24,943 nucleotides of DNA, taken from contig CAIUHT010000984.1 of the NCBI GenBank assembly GCA_903898975.1, positions 1-24,943 on the forward strand. The letters run 5' to 3'. This DNA is from an uncultured Planctomycetaceae bacterium. GTDB lineage: Bacteria > Planctomycetota > Planctomycetia > Planctomycetales > Planctomycetaceae. Shown here in pieces: positions 15,801 to 24,943 of the stretch. Made by a program: the position numbers and the translations under genes. The notes under the pieces were generated by a model, which was given only the letters and a program-made list of their open reading frames with translations, did no database searches and was not told where the DNA came from. Position 1 is the first letter of the stretch. Each line of letters opens with the position of its first letter.

Positions 15801-17636
15801 GATTCCCGTGTGGACGGTGAACTCGCGGCTGAAGACATCGGGATACCAGCGGGGCTCGGGCTGCCGCGGGACGCCCTGCTCATCGAGGGACCAGACGCCC
15901 AGGTTGGAGGACGCGTGATAGTGCGTGACTCCGTACAATCGGCCACGGGTTGGGTCGAGCGCGAGCCGCTGCCATAGCTCGGAAGACGGGATCGCCATGA
16001 CATGCTCGTCGGCGACCCCGCCAGCACGGGGCGCCCCCAATACGTAGACGCGTCCCGTGGTCGGGTGGGCCAGCAGTCGCGAGATGGATTGCAAGCCGGT
16101 CTTCCAAGTCTCGGAATCGCCCGTGGGGATGCCCCGGTCGTCGAGCGGGAGCACTTCGATTTCGCCGGTGGTTTGCGCACTGAGCAGTCGGCGATGGCGT
16201 TCATCGAGCGTCAGTTGGCCTGCCGGTGCGCGGAGCACGCGCGAGTGCAATCGGGCCGACGCGAGGGTTGACTGTTCCAGCGTCTTGTCCCGGTCGGTGG
16301 TGTCGAACGTGACGACCGCGCCATCGAGCACGGTGTAAAGGCGATCGCCCCGAGCCGACAGCACAAAGCGGAGGTAGGTCCGTTCATCACCGACGGTGAC
16401 GGCAGTGACATGCGGCGGCAAGACGCCAGTCGATTCAACCTCGAGCAGGGTAGCCCGCAACTCGAGTCCGCGGATGCGATTCAGGCGGAATTCGGGCGGC
16501 TGCGGTGCGACCGCAGCGGCCAGGCCGGTGCCCAGTCCGAGGACCGTGGTCCTGGCGTTGGCGGAACCGCTGCCGAGGGGTTGGGGGGGACCGGGGGTGC
16601 CATCCTCGGCGAGGGGAATGCGAACGGGCTGAGTTCCCGTCGCGTGCTGAGCCTGGTTGAAGACATCGGTTTCGAGGCGGGGGATGGCGGCGAGGAGTCC
16701 TTCCGACCAGCGACCTCGGGCGAGTGCCTCAAGCGGGGGGCCCATTTGGAACCGAGGCGCGGGGTTGGGCTCGCCCAGACGATCGAGTGGCCACCACGCG
16801 AGGCGCTGATCGGGACCCACGAAGTAGAGTCCCCGTGACCCACTGGCGAAGACCAGGTAAGTCTGCGGGCCATTGGCGATGGGGAAGGCTCGGGGCGAGC
16901 CGGTGATGAGCCCCTGTTCGTCGAGATCGACCACCTCGAGTGTCGAGGGATAAGTACCGAGATAGGCCCGGCGACCGGGGGTGTCTAACGCGAGAGCGTA
17001 TTTGCCATAACCCCCGACCGGTTGATTGACCCCGGGGCCGCGAAAATGCCCCTCGGCATCCAGGTCGACGTGCGAGAGAGCGGGGTGTCCCCAACCGACG
17101 AGGTAGAGGCGGGACAGCCGGGGGTGGGGGACGATGGCCTGCACATCTCCCTGCGGGTTGCCAGTGGCCACGCTGCGGAGTGGGCCGACGGGCTCGCCCT
17201 GTTGGTCGAGGTCGTAAACGCCCAGGGTCTGCTTGGTCTGCGGCTGGCTCGACGAGACGCCGAAGTAGAGCCTGCGGCGGGGCGCGTCGAGATGCAGGAC
17301 GGTGGGCCACGTCCATTGACCGGGGGGGAGGGGTTCGAGCGAGTCGGGATAGCGGCGGGGCCGACCAGAGGGGCGGCCTTGAGGGTCGAGATCGAAGACC
17401 CAGAGGCTGAGGCGGTCGGCGGCGTGGCGACGAACCCCGGCGTACAACTTGTGGCGGGCGGGGTCGTGGACGAGCGCGCCGACTTCCGGTGCCGTGGTGG
17501 GGCCCAGTGGCAGCAGGGTGAGCGGTGCGGGCTCGGCGGCCCGGGCCTGGGCCACTCCGCCGGGAAGGCTTGTCCCGAAACCTGCCCAGAGCACCAGGAC
17601 CAGTCCCAGCCAACCGTGTCCGACGTGTCGCAGCAT
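12876..17636 (-). CDS. Secreted beta-propeller plus GH42-like giant protein
   Basis: About 1586 residues. ATG 17636 is favoured because GAGTGG lies 8 bases upstream; a GTG at 17648 would add four residues. The signal peptide is MLRHVGHGWLGLVLVLWAGF, with likely cleavage near AQARA-AEP. Residues ~40-780 hold many propeller-like repeats of the form 'D..R.RLY.G....L.V..LD..G' (RHKLYAG, RRRLYFG, SRLYLVG, RRAYLGT). A linker domain follows. Residues ~930-1280 resemble a (beta/alpha)8 glycoside hydrolase of GH42/clan A type (GVIGIDANSRALEAGLEAVE, FHLADEPGW with Glu1011, TCLWTEDWF with Glu1157, KMLALIGHGAKVIDPYTFGP). Next is a GATase-like beta-galactosidase trimerisation domain (ARVAIVFPQASQVWN, WTRQGGTLAVLPGA), then a beta-rich C-terminus. 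Where GH42 enzymes carry the nucleophile (LMEQS), this protein has VVGQS (Gly1192-Gln1193). It probably acts on or binds polysaccharide outside the cytoplasm; the reaction is unproven. Confidence 0.88.
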   Translation of the reverse strand: MLRHVGHGWLGLVLVLWAGFGTSLPGGVAQARAAEPAPLTLLPLGPTTAPEVGALVHDPARHKLYAGVRRHAADRLSLWVFDLDPQGRPSGRPRRYPDSLEPLPPGQWTWPTVLHLDAPRRRLYFGVSSSQPQTKQTLGVYDLDQQGEPVGPLRSVATGNPQGDVQAIVPHPRLSRLYLVGWGHPALSHVDLDAEGHFRGPGVNQPVGGYGKYALALDTPGRRAYLGTYPSTLEVVDLDEQGLITGSPRAFPIANGPQTYLVFASGSRGLYFVGPDQRLAWWPLDRLGEPNPAPRFQMGPPLEALARGRWSEGLLAAIPRLETDVFNQAQHATGTQPVRIPLAEDGTPGPPQPLGSGSANARTTVLGLGTGLAAAVAPQPPEFRLNRIRGLELRATLLEVESTGVLPPHVTAVTVGDERTYLRFVLSARGDRLYTVLDGAVVTFDTTDRDKTLEQSTLASARLHSRVLRAPAGQLTLDERHRRLLSAQTTGEIEVLPLDDRGIPTGDSETWKTGLQSISRLLAHPTTGRVYVLGAPRAGGVADEHVMAIPSSELWQRLALDPTRGRLYGVTHYHASSNLGVWSLDEQGVPRQPEPRWYPDVFSREFTVHTGITRNPRPAIARRGTLSALWLDPVRQRLYVGGSPENPQREEGFLAVYSLDAQGDPRDNTTAPASDRDARPRAYLSQNTGSSPLALVVAPQGRELWEAGWGDSRLFRWRLDEHGEPQGLPTPHPAREQGKSELAFTPSGTQLFAGSWPGQLERIAFDPEGQPRVGALASLEVAGKSLPLPFLAPGIQSDWVPLDEHLKDGLGRAVARLVLRGGDVSRARVILEVRHRPESGEPRVKAFELELIGSAAAVLLPRLGEAAGDDYWAQVESSTDYYERCRDYARKHAVPPEYRPRQFLISNGVIGIDANSRALEAGLEAVELLGHNTVQVWGFAGTDGARVGQRIRQHRLPRARAAIYNPPAYFDYDRPQVEPGFLDTWASGQAGSLIGQGAGTDELALFHLADEPGWYFPAQFAEVTQSSDRLRVFHDFLRGKGLQPADLGETTWEAVAPLGQSAARASVAKRRLHYWTARFYAESLSQSFAAATAALQRKLNQRVLTTTNLNNWPGRFYIPSPGQPIANNTDRGPDAAMGMPDWFDLGRKRAVTCLWTEDWFADHDAGLWSLYADLLRSATREQELEFGGYVVGQSTGWSGLPDGGALKMLALIGHGAKVIDPYTFGPNAAFADGWSDSEARYQSLSRGIELLGRAEALLYPGRPRPARVAIVFPQASQVWNDDARVPEYLHELYGLHAALVHSHHTVDFLDDVALAEGRLQAGGYRAAYVTAPDLSLVAQQRLVDWTRQGGTLAVLPGACGFDEVHEPTPLFATELQTGQGSEIPRKAALGVHELGNAPRQRLVLEPGAGRLTPTSPDDAGLATPYSVNPLAGATGSVLVRTDKDLPVLVVRKTGTGQVVQYGCWPGASYWGSPDRGDVTRLPVGWSAQWRELATLPTRLAQVPIDVQVSEELIEPALLESEKGIAVTLLNWSGSPKTAVDVTVSDVGFTPRQVRTARGAAVEFQHAETTLRARLPLNTVDVLLIER

Positions 17637-17796
17637 TGCAGCGTCCACTCACTGAGAAACGGGGATCTCCCAGCGGGTCACTCTAGTTCATGATGTGGTG
17701 CGACGCAGCCGAACGCCGGGACCCTGTGGCCGGGGGTCCGCACTGGACGATCGATAACGCGTGACCTTACAGCGACACGCTGCGCCGCCAAACGCT

Positions 17797-17868
17797 GTGT
17801 GCCCCGGTGCTGTGTGGCGACGGACTGTGCGCTGGAGGCGGTGCACTGGAGGCTGTGAACTGGGGCCT
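17797..17868. repeat. Degenerate 14/15-base tandem array
   Basis: Five head-to-tail units each begin GTG: 17797-17811, 17812-17826, 17827-17840, 17841-17854 and 17855-17868 (for example GTGCACTGGAGGCT). It ends 3 bases before the MoxR stop codon. The last three units are alike and the first two are more diverged. The unit sequence differs from the array at 8851. Confidence 0.7.
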
Positions 17869-17871
17869 GTT

Positions 17872-18843
17872 CTAACGCGGCAGCGGAATCTGCTGCATGA
17901 GGGTGTCGAGCACGGCGCGGCGGTCGGTGCCGGTCTGGCGGGCGCGGTTGTCGAGGACAAGGCGATGCGCGAGGACGGCGGGGGCCAGTGTCTTGACGTC
18001 ATCGGGCAGCACGAAGCTGCGGCCCCGCAGCAGGGCACGGGCGCGGGCAAGGCGGGCGAGCTGCAACGAACCGCGGGTCGAGACCCCCAGCCTCACACCC
18101 GCCGCCTGGCGTGTTCCCGCCACCAGCCGCAGCAGGTAGTCGAGCACGCTGTCGTCCAGGGTGACCTCCAGCACCTGCCGTTGCAGGTCGAGCACCTGCT
18201 GCGGGGTGGCCACGGGCTGGAGTTGCGCGACCGGTTCGCCCCGGCGCTGGTCGATCAGGATCTGGCGTTCGATTTCCAGCGGGACATGTCCCAGCGTGAG
18301 ACAGACCCAGAAGCGGTCGAGCTGGGCTTCAGGGAGGGGATAGGTGCCGTGGTATTCCAGCGGGTTCTGCGTGGCGATGCAGAAGAACGGCGGGGTGAGG
18401 GGCCAGGTCTGGCCATCGACGGTGACCTGTCCCTCGGCCATTGCCTCGAGCAGAGCCGACTGGGTGCGGGGCGAGGCGCGGTTGATTTCGTCGGCGATCA
18501 GCACATTGGTGAAGATGGGCCCGGGATTGAACCGGAACGTCCCCAGTTGCGAATCGGGGAGCGAGGCCCCCAGGATGTCGCTGGGGAGCAGGTCGGGGGT
18601 GAACTGCACGCGTTTGAAGCCGCAGCTGAGCGAGGCGGCGAGCGCCTTGGCGAGCGTGGTCTTGCCCGACCCGGGAATGTCCTCGACGAGCGCATGCCCA
18701 CCCGCCAGGAGGCAGCAGACCAGCAGTTCCAGCGAGGGCCGCTGCCCCTGGATGACCCGCTCGAGATTGGCCAACAACGCCACCAGGACCGCCGGGGTGG
18801 CGGTCGCAGGGGAGTTGTTGCCGGCGGCTGATTCGGCGGGCAT
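17872..18843 (-). CDS. MoxR-family AAA+ ATPase
   Basis: A 323-residue cytosolic ATPase of the MoxR family, which are chaperone-like AAA+ proteins thought to mature or assemble partner complexes, often with VWA-domain proteins. Visible motifs are Walker A DIPGSGKTT (55-63), Walker B LIADEINRA (115-123), sensor-1 IATQNP (156-161) and the arginine-finger segment EAQLDRF (172-178). The AAA lid follows (GVSTRGSLQLARLARARALL, FVLPDDVKTLAPAVLAHRL). Length is typical. ATG 18843 has GCGAGG 5 bases upstream. It lies 45 bases after typA in the same direction, so they may share a transcript. The DUF58, VWA and transglutaminase-type partner genes that usually follow moxR are missing; the next gene downstream is the secreted giant. 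Confidence 0.95.
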   Translation of the reverse strand: MPAESAAGNNSPATATPAVLVALLANLERVIQGQRPSLELLVCCLLAGGHALVEDIPGSGKTTLAKALAASLSCGFKRVQFTPDLLPSDILGASLPDSQLGTFRFNPGPIFTNVLIADEINRASPRTQSALLEAMAEGQVTVDGQTWPLTPPFFCIATQNPLEYHGTYPLPEAQLDRFWVCLTLGHVPLEIERQILIDQRRGEPVAQLQPVATPQQVLDLQRQVLEVTLDDSVLDYLLRLVAGTRQAAGVRLGVSTRGSLQLARLARARALLRGRSFVLPDDVKTLAPAVLAHRLVLDNRARQTGTDRRAVLDTLMQQIPLPR

Positions 18844-18888
18844 GCGCGCCTCGCTGGAAGGGAGGAGGTTGGAACCGGACCACGGGGT

Positions 18889-20715
<1,827 letters not shown>

Positions 20716-21769
20716 GACGAGGGGGTGTCCAAAAAAACGGTGACAGGGGCAGCCGCCAGCCAGGGCGGGCGGAAACGGGTGTTCAAAGACAAAGACAGGA
20801 TGCAGCGGAAGCAGACTGCGCAGGCCGCCGGGGAGTTGAGCCCGGGGGGTGTCGAGAGAGTGTGTCGCAGGGCGACGGTGGTTCGTGTTCTGTGAAGTCT
20901 TGAGCGTGAAAGCGGACCTGGGTCGACAGCGGTCTAGGGCAGGGAGGCGAAGCGGGGGTTGGCTGGCCAGAGAGCTCAGCATTCCACCGCGAGTCGGCAG
21001 GGCCAGCCAGCCCATTGGAGTGTTGATCTCTCTCAGGGCTGTTTTAATAGCCGGCCCGGCCGTCACTGGCCTCACCTTGACCCGCCTCAGCCCGGTGGCT
21101 GCCTTCCCTCGCCGTTGATCGTCCGCCCTGTTCAAACCGGGCCAGTCACAAGCGACTGGTTCGCGAGGAACTGGTTCTGAGGACACCGGGCCGGAAGGGA
21201 CGGATGCCTGAGGGAACCGGTCGAGGGCGAAACCTGCGAGCGACTGGTCGGGGAAGGGGGGCTGCTGGGCCGTCAGGCTGATCAGGGCGACACCCCCAGC
21301 GACTGCCAGAAGGTACGCTTACCCCTGCTGCGTGCCGGCCGCCGACCACGCGGCGTCCGGGGGCCGATCGAGCTGATCGCGCCGGAGGCGGTGGAGAAAA
21401 GAGGCGGTCAACTGGGCGCGGGACATGCGATGGCTCCCGGACTGGTCCCGGGAGAGAGTGGAGGGAGAAAAACGGGGTTGCTGCCGGTACCGAGGGAAGC
21501 GACACGCAGCCGCCACTCTCGGAGCCGCAACACGCGGCTGACATGCCTGGCGTTCACGCTGCCAGGTCATGCCGGTCCCGGTCCTGGGCCGACCGCACAC
21601 GCCGCGACGGAAGCGACAGCGGGAGCGGAGCTTGCCAGGGACACGGGCCACCCGTCCGCCGAGACGCTTGCTGGCGGGGGCCTCCCCAAGGAACTAGCAT
21701 TGTCGCAGCCAGTGCCCCCGGCGACAATCCCAAGGTGTTCGGGCTTCTTGGAACCTTCATCCCACTGCC
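20716..21769. other. Intergenic region between divergent typA and mfnB
   Basis: About 1.05 kb between divergent genes. I find no convincing gene, tRNA or other RNA. Frames on both strands are Arg/Pro/Gly-rich translations of GC-rich DNA. Imperfect complementary blocks (GGTTGGCTGGCC near 20958 and GGCCAGCCAGCC near 21001) and a hairpin at 21542-21571 are the only structures seen. A small AT-rich patch (TTTTAATA, 21043-21050) could be part of a distant typA promoter. Confidence 0.5.
21542..21571. other. Hairpin upstream of mfnB
   Basis: CATGCCTGGC (21542-21551) pairs with GCCAGG-T-CATG (21561-21571): ten base pairs with a single bulged T and a 9-base loop. No T run follows. It may lie in the mfnB leader; its function is unknown. 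Confidence 0.4.
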
Positions 21770-22690
21770 GTGCCCCACTCTGGTTCGCTGCGAGCCGCCC
21801 GTCACCGACCCGGCCCCCCAGAACTGCTGGTGAGCGTACGTCACCCGGTCGAGGTTCCCGCCGCCCTGGCCGGGGGGGCCTTGATCATCGACGTCAAAGA
21901 CCCCTCGCGGGGCCCCTTGGGCCGGGCGGACGCCACAGCCTGGCAGGCGATTGCCCGGGCGACCGGGAACCACGTCCCCCTCAGCCTGGCGTGGGGGGAA
22001 TTGGCCGATTGGGGCCCGGCGACCCCCCTCCCCGCCGTCCCGCGCGGAACCCAGTTCATCAAGCTGGGCGTCGCGGGCCTGTCTGTGAACGAAGTTTCGC
22101 AACGCTGGCAGTCACTGCGGCACCGTTTCGCGCTTGGTGAACGTGTCACGGGAGGAGTCACTCAGCCTTCGGGCCTGAGGGACGTGACCGAGCCTTCCGA
22201 CCCGAGGGGAGGCGAACCCGCCGTAGGGTCATCCACCACCCTGGGCCCCGAGTGGGTGCTGGCGTGCTATGCCGACCATGTCGCCGCTCAAGCCCCCGCC
22301 CCGGAACTGTTGTTTCGCCTGGCGAGTGAACTGGGCTGCCAGACGGTGCTGGTCGACACCCACGACAAGCACGGACCCCGGCTGACCGAATTGTGCCCGC
22401 TGGAACAACTGGCGGAATGGGTCTCGCTCACGGCTCGACTGGGTCTGAAGCTGGCGTTGGCGGGACGGTTGCGACTGGCTGATGCCGGGCTGTTGGCCCG
22501 GGTGGGACCGGCGATTGTGGGGATCCGCTCGGCGGCCTGCCCGGCGGGAGATCGCCAGGGTGGGGTTGAAGCCGGGCTGGTGCGGGCCTTTGCCCAGGCC
22601 CTCGCGGCAGAGCCCGTCTGGCCCCAGCCTGTGCCCACCAGCGAGCTGGCGGGGAGCCGGGCTCCCCTGCCCGGTACCTGCTCCGGGTAA
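21770..22690 (+). CDS. mfnB: (5-formylfuran-3-yl)methyl phosphate synthase-like protein
   Basis: A TIM-barrel enzyme of the MfnB/UPF0264 family. Known reaction: two glyceraldehyde-3-phosphate molecules condense to 4-(hydroxymethyl)-2-furancarboxaldehyde phosphate, the first step toward the furan of methanofuran, a C1 carrier. Conserved elements are LLVSVRHPVEV (19-29), IIDVKDPSRGPLG (Lys43), FIKLGVAGL (Lys98) and LVDTHDKHG (Asp196, Lys200), matching the family's active-site Lys and Asp positions. The protein is 306 residues from GTG 21770, longer than usual. About 17 N-terminal residues are atypical, and a loop at ~120-160 carries a 9-residue tandem duplication. GTG 21830 is an alternative start but would cut off the LLV of the first strand. 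No other methanofuran or tetrahydromethanopterin gene is visible. The stop lies 4 bases before the glycosyltransferase ATG, so cotranscription is likely. Confidence 0.88.
   Translation: MPHSGSLRAARHRPGPPELLVSVRHPVEVPAALAGGALIIDVKDPSRGPLGRADATAWQAIARATGNHVPLSLAWGELADWGPATPLPAVPRGTQFIKLGVAGLSVNEVSQRWQSLRHRFALGERVTGGVTQPSGLRDVTEPSDPRGGEPAVGSSTTLGPEWVLACYADHVAAQAPAPELLFRLASELGCQTVLVDTHDKHGPRLTELCPLEQLAEWVSLTARLGLKLALAGRLRLADAGLLARVGPAIVGIRSAACPAGDRQGGVEAGLVRAFAQALAAEPVWPQPVPTSELAGSRAPLPGTCSG
22157..22210 (+). repeat. 27-base in-frame tandem duplication within mfnB
   Basis: Two adjacent 27-base units encode VTQPSGLRD and VTEPSDPRG (residues 130-147) in a loop before the EWVLACYADH strand. The units are about 75% identical, so the duplication is not very recent. 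Confidence 0.75.
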
Positions 22691-22694
22691 CACC

Positions 22695-24943
22695 ATGCCC
22701 ACTCCCCGAGCACCCCAAAGAAAGGCTGAGTCCCCCCGAGGGGGAGTTCCCCAAGGGCCCCTGGGCTGGCTCGCGGTCGCCTGGGTGGTGTTGTTCACGA
22801 CGGTGTTTTTCAGCGCCCGCCTGGCGAACAACCCGGCCCAAGACCGGGTCTCGCTCTTGTTGCTGGCCCCCGAACGCCTCCAGGCCCCCTTCTTTCCCTC
22901 CCCCGAGCAGGCCCGCACGATCTCCTTCGGGAATCTCGCCGACCGGGGTGACCTGCTGCTGGTCGCCGGGCTGGTGTGGTTCGCGGCATGGGGCTGGGGC
23001 CGGTGCCTGCTGGCACTGGGGCGCGTCTCGCAGGCTGGGCTCACGCGAGCGGAGCGGCACTGGCTGGCGGCGGCCTGTGGCATCGTGCTGATCTCGCTGG
23101 CCACGCTGGTGGCCGGGTGGCTGGGTGTGCTGCAGACGCCCATCTTTCGGACCGTGGCCGTCTTGGGCGGAGTGGCCGGTCTGGCCACCTGCTGGCCCCG
23201 TCGAAATCTCGGCCTTGGGGAAGTCGCGAACCCCTCGATGAAGGCTGTCCCCGAACGCGTTGGCGTTGGGGAGGGGTCTGCGGTGGCCCATCCTGCGGAC
23301 CAGGCTGGTCCGCGTGAGTCGGGCGTGGTCGACAACCCGTCCCCGCACTCCCATGAGACAGCGACAGGCAGCGAGGGGCGTCGGCCGGGACTGGGACAGG
23401 GCCCTGGGCTCGAAGGCGGTCGGGCGCCCTGGAGGGGAATGGGCTGGTGGCTGTTGGCGATGGCGCCGTTTGTTGCCGTGCAGGTCCTGGGGGCGTTGCT
23501 GCCCTCGTCCGACTTCGATGTGAACGAGTACCACTTTGGCGGCCCGAAAGAGTGGTTTCAGGCCGGGCGGATTCACTGGTTGCCGCACAACGTCTACACC
23601 AGCTTTCCCTTCGCGACCGAGATGCTGACGCTGGCGGGAATGGTGTTGCATGGCGACTGGTATCGCGGGGCCGTTGCGGGGAAGACGGCGTTGTGTGGGT
23701 TGGGACTGCTGACGGCGGCGGGCTTGTACTTCGCCGGTCGGCGGTGGTTCGGTCGCCCAACGGGAGCCTGGGCGGCCCTGATCTGGGTGAGTCAGCCCTG
23801 GACGTATCGGATTGGGACAATCGCCTATGCCGAGGGAGGGCTGTGCGCGGCACTCGCCTGGGGACTGTGGGTCCTGTCGCTCCGCTCGGCGACGGTTGAA
23901 AATCAAGCGGAGGTGGCAGGCCGGCTCGAGCAGTTCTCTGCCCGCACTGGGTCCACACGGCGGCTCACGCCCTGGTTGGCATTGGGGTTGGGGCTGTGCG
24001 CGGGCTGGGGGATGGCGTGCAAGTATCCCGGATTGATCTCAGCGGTCATTCCCCTGGGGGTCGCGTGTGGCTGGTTGGCGTGGCGGGACGCGCAGCGAAG
24101 CGAGTTGTTCCACCCTCCATATGAGGGCCCTGCAACAGCGAGCGGAACATCACGCGTCGGAGCGTTCGCGAAGTTGGTGGGGGCCTGGGGGTGGTTTGGT
24201 GTGGGAGTCGCGGCGGTGGCTGGGCCGTGGCTGCTGAAGAACCTGTGGGAGACGGGGAACCCGGTGTATCCCCTGGGGTGGACGGTGTTTGGTGGGGCCG
24301 ATTGGGACGCCGAGTTGAATCGCCGGTGGCGAGCCGCCCATTCGTCCAGCGAGTTCACGCTGGCCAGCGTGGGGAATCTGGCGATCGACATTCTGTGGCG
24401 GAACGACTGGGTGTCCCCGGCGGTGGGAGCCCTGTTGCCCGTGGCGTTGCTCGCCTCGGCCCGACGAAAGGTGGCGTGGCGGCTCGCGGGATACCTGCTG
24501 TGGCTGTTCGCCTCGGTCTGGGCGTTCACCCATCGGTTGGATCGCTTTTGGGTCCCGCTGTTGCCAGTGGGGGCGCTGCTGGCGGGACGGGGCGCGGTGG
24601 TGCTGTTCGAAGCGTGGGGCTGGCCCGGAGTGCCCCTGGTGAATCTGCCTCGCCTGCCTCAATTGGCGCGGGGCCTGTTGGCGATCTTCGCCGGGGTGTT
24701 TTGGCTGTACTGCCTGGTGCTGGATGTGAGCCCCCTGGGAGGGAACAACGCGTACCTGATGAAGTTCTCTGACGCGGCCCAGACGGTCGCCAGCCTGACA
24801 GCGCCCGAGCTGGTCGAACTGAACGAGCGGCTGCCCGCGGGGAGTCGTGTGTTGGCGGTGGGTGATGCCGAGATGTTCGAGGCCCGCTTCGCGGTCGATT
24901 ACAACACGGTCTTCGACCACTGCCTGCTGGAACAGTGGCTGGC
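22695..24943 (+). CDS. GT39/ArnT-like membrane glycosyltransferase (partial)
   Basis: The frame is open from ATG 22695 through the right edge (749 complete codons, no stop), so the 3' end is missing. It encodes a polytopic membrane protein: a hydrophobic helix near 22-42 (WLAVAWVVLFTTVFFSA), helices near 95-115 and 130-175, then many more. After a helix (MGWWLLAMAPFVAVQVLGAL) comes SSDFDVNEYHFGGPKEW with the acidic motif at Asp273, Asp275 and Glu278, and LPHNVYTSFPFATEML. Both resemble the first periplasmic loop of PMT/ArnT-type enzymes, which transfer a sugar from a polyprenyl-phosphate donor. A polar Gly/Pro/Glu-rich insert at ~178-250 is unusual. Later segments include CKYPGLIS and KNLWETGNPVYPL, typical of the family. 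The gene begins 4 bases after mfnB, suggesting coupling. Acceptor and donor are not readable from sequence. Confidence 0.85.
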   Translation, partial: MPTPRAPQRKAESPRGGVPQGPLGWLAVAWVVLFTTVFFSARLANNPAQDRVSLLLLAPERLQAPFFPSPEQARTISFGNLADRGDLLLVAGLVWFAAWGWGRCLLALGRVSQAGLTRAERHWLAAACGIVLISLATLVAGWLGVLQTPIFRTVAVLGGVAGLATCWPRRNLGLGEVANPSMKAVPERVGVGEGSAVAHPADQAGPRESGVVDNPSPHSHETATGSEGRRPGLGQGPGLEGGRAPWRGMGWWLLAMAPFVAVQVLGALLPSSDFDVNEYHFGGPKEWFQAGRIHWLPHNVYTSFPFATEMLTLAGMVLHGDWYRGAVAGKTALCGLGLLTAAGLYFAGRRWFGRPTGAWAALIWVSQPWTYRIGTIAYAEGGLCAALAWGLWVLSLRSATVENQAEVAGRLEQFSARTGSTRRLTPWLALGLGLCAGWGMACKYPGLISAVIPLGVACGWLAWRDAQRSELFHPPYEGPATASGTSRVGAFAKLVGAWGWFGVGVAAVAGPWLLKNLWETGNPVYPLGWTVFGGADWDAELNRRWRAAHSSSEFTLASVGNLAIDILWRNDWVSPAVGALLPVALLASARRKVAWRLAGYLLWLFASVWAFTHRLDRFWVPLLPVGALLAGRGAVVLFEAWGWPGVPLVNLPRLPQLARGLLAIFAGVFWLYCLVLDVSPLGGNNAYLMKFSDAAQTVASLTAPELVELNERLPAGSRVLAVGDAEMFEARFAVDYNTVFDHCLLEQWL

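Noticed and set aside
20716..21186. 157-residue N-terminal extension of TypA
   Set aside because: TypA proteins begin at the conserved segment coded from 20715. The extension is Pro/Arg-rich and not family-like.

Overview
The window looks like chromosomal DNA of a high-GC planctomycete. This is inferred from four things: a PEP-CTERM-anchored HAF-repeat protein, a very long secreted beta-propeller/glycosidase-like protein, an MfnB-type C1-cofactor enzyme, and long, loosely packed intergenic regions. I see no rRNA, tRNA, CRISPR array, insertion sequence, integrase or phage gene. About 80% of the window is covered by twelve protein genes. The last runs off the right edge, and its frame stays open from 22695 to 24943.

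Layout. 1-4985 holds four genes in alternating orientation: a secreted HAF/PEP-CTERM protein (-), an MDR zinc-type dehydrogenase (+, GTG start at 1745), adenylylsulfate kinase CysC (-, with a textbook intrinsic terminator at 2884-2921) and an unrecognised 262-residue protein (+). 5094-20715 is an almost unbroken minus-strand block. Read in transcription order it runs TypA/BipA GTPase, MoxR-type AAA ATPase, the ~1586-residue secreted propeller/glycosidase-like protein, a YgjV-family membrane protein, a 734-residue unrecognised acidic protein, and an ABC exporter fused to a zinc ribbon and a DUF1854-like C-terminal domain. 21770-24943 holds a plus-strand pair: an MfnB-like enzyme of the methanofuran branch, then a GT39/ArnT-like membrane glycosyltransferase that starts 4 bases after the MfnB stop.

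How the genes relate. There is no single obvious pathway operon. TypA-MoxR (45 bases apart) and MfnB-glycosyltransferase (4 bases apart) are the only tightly spaced pairs. Several products act at the envelope: the PEP-CTERM protein, the secreted giant, YgjV, the ABC exporter and the glycosyltransferase.

The most distinctive features are (i) the one-polypeptide zinc-ribbon/ABC-exporter/DUF1854 fusion; (ii) the propeller-glycosidase giant, whose usual GH42-type nucleophile position seems to be Gly-Gln; (iii) the uncharacterised 734-residue protein, read from an AT-rich, palindrome-rich promoter island; and (iv) a scatter of unrelated short tandem repeats, with a ~14-base period between genes and 15- or 27-base periods inside genes.
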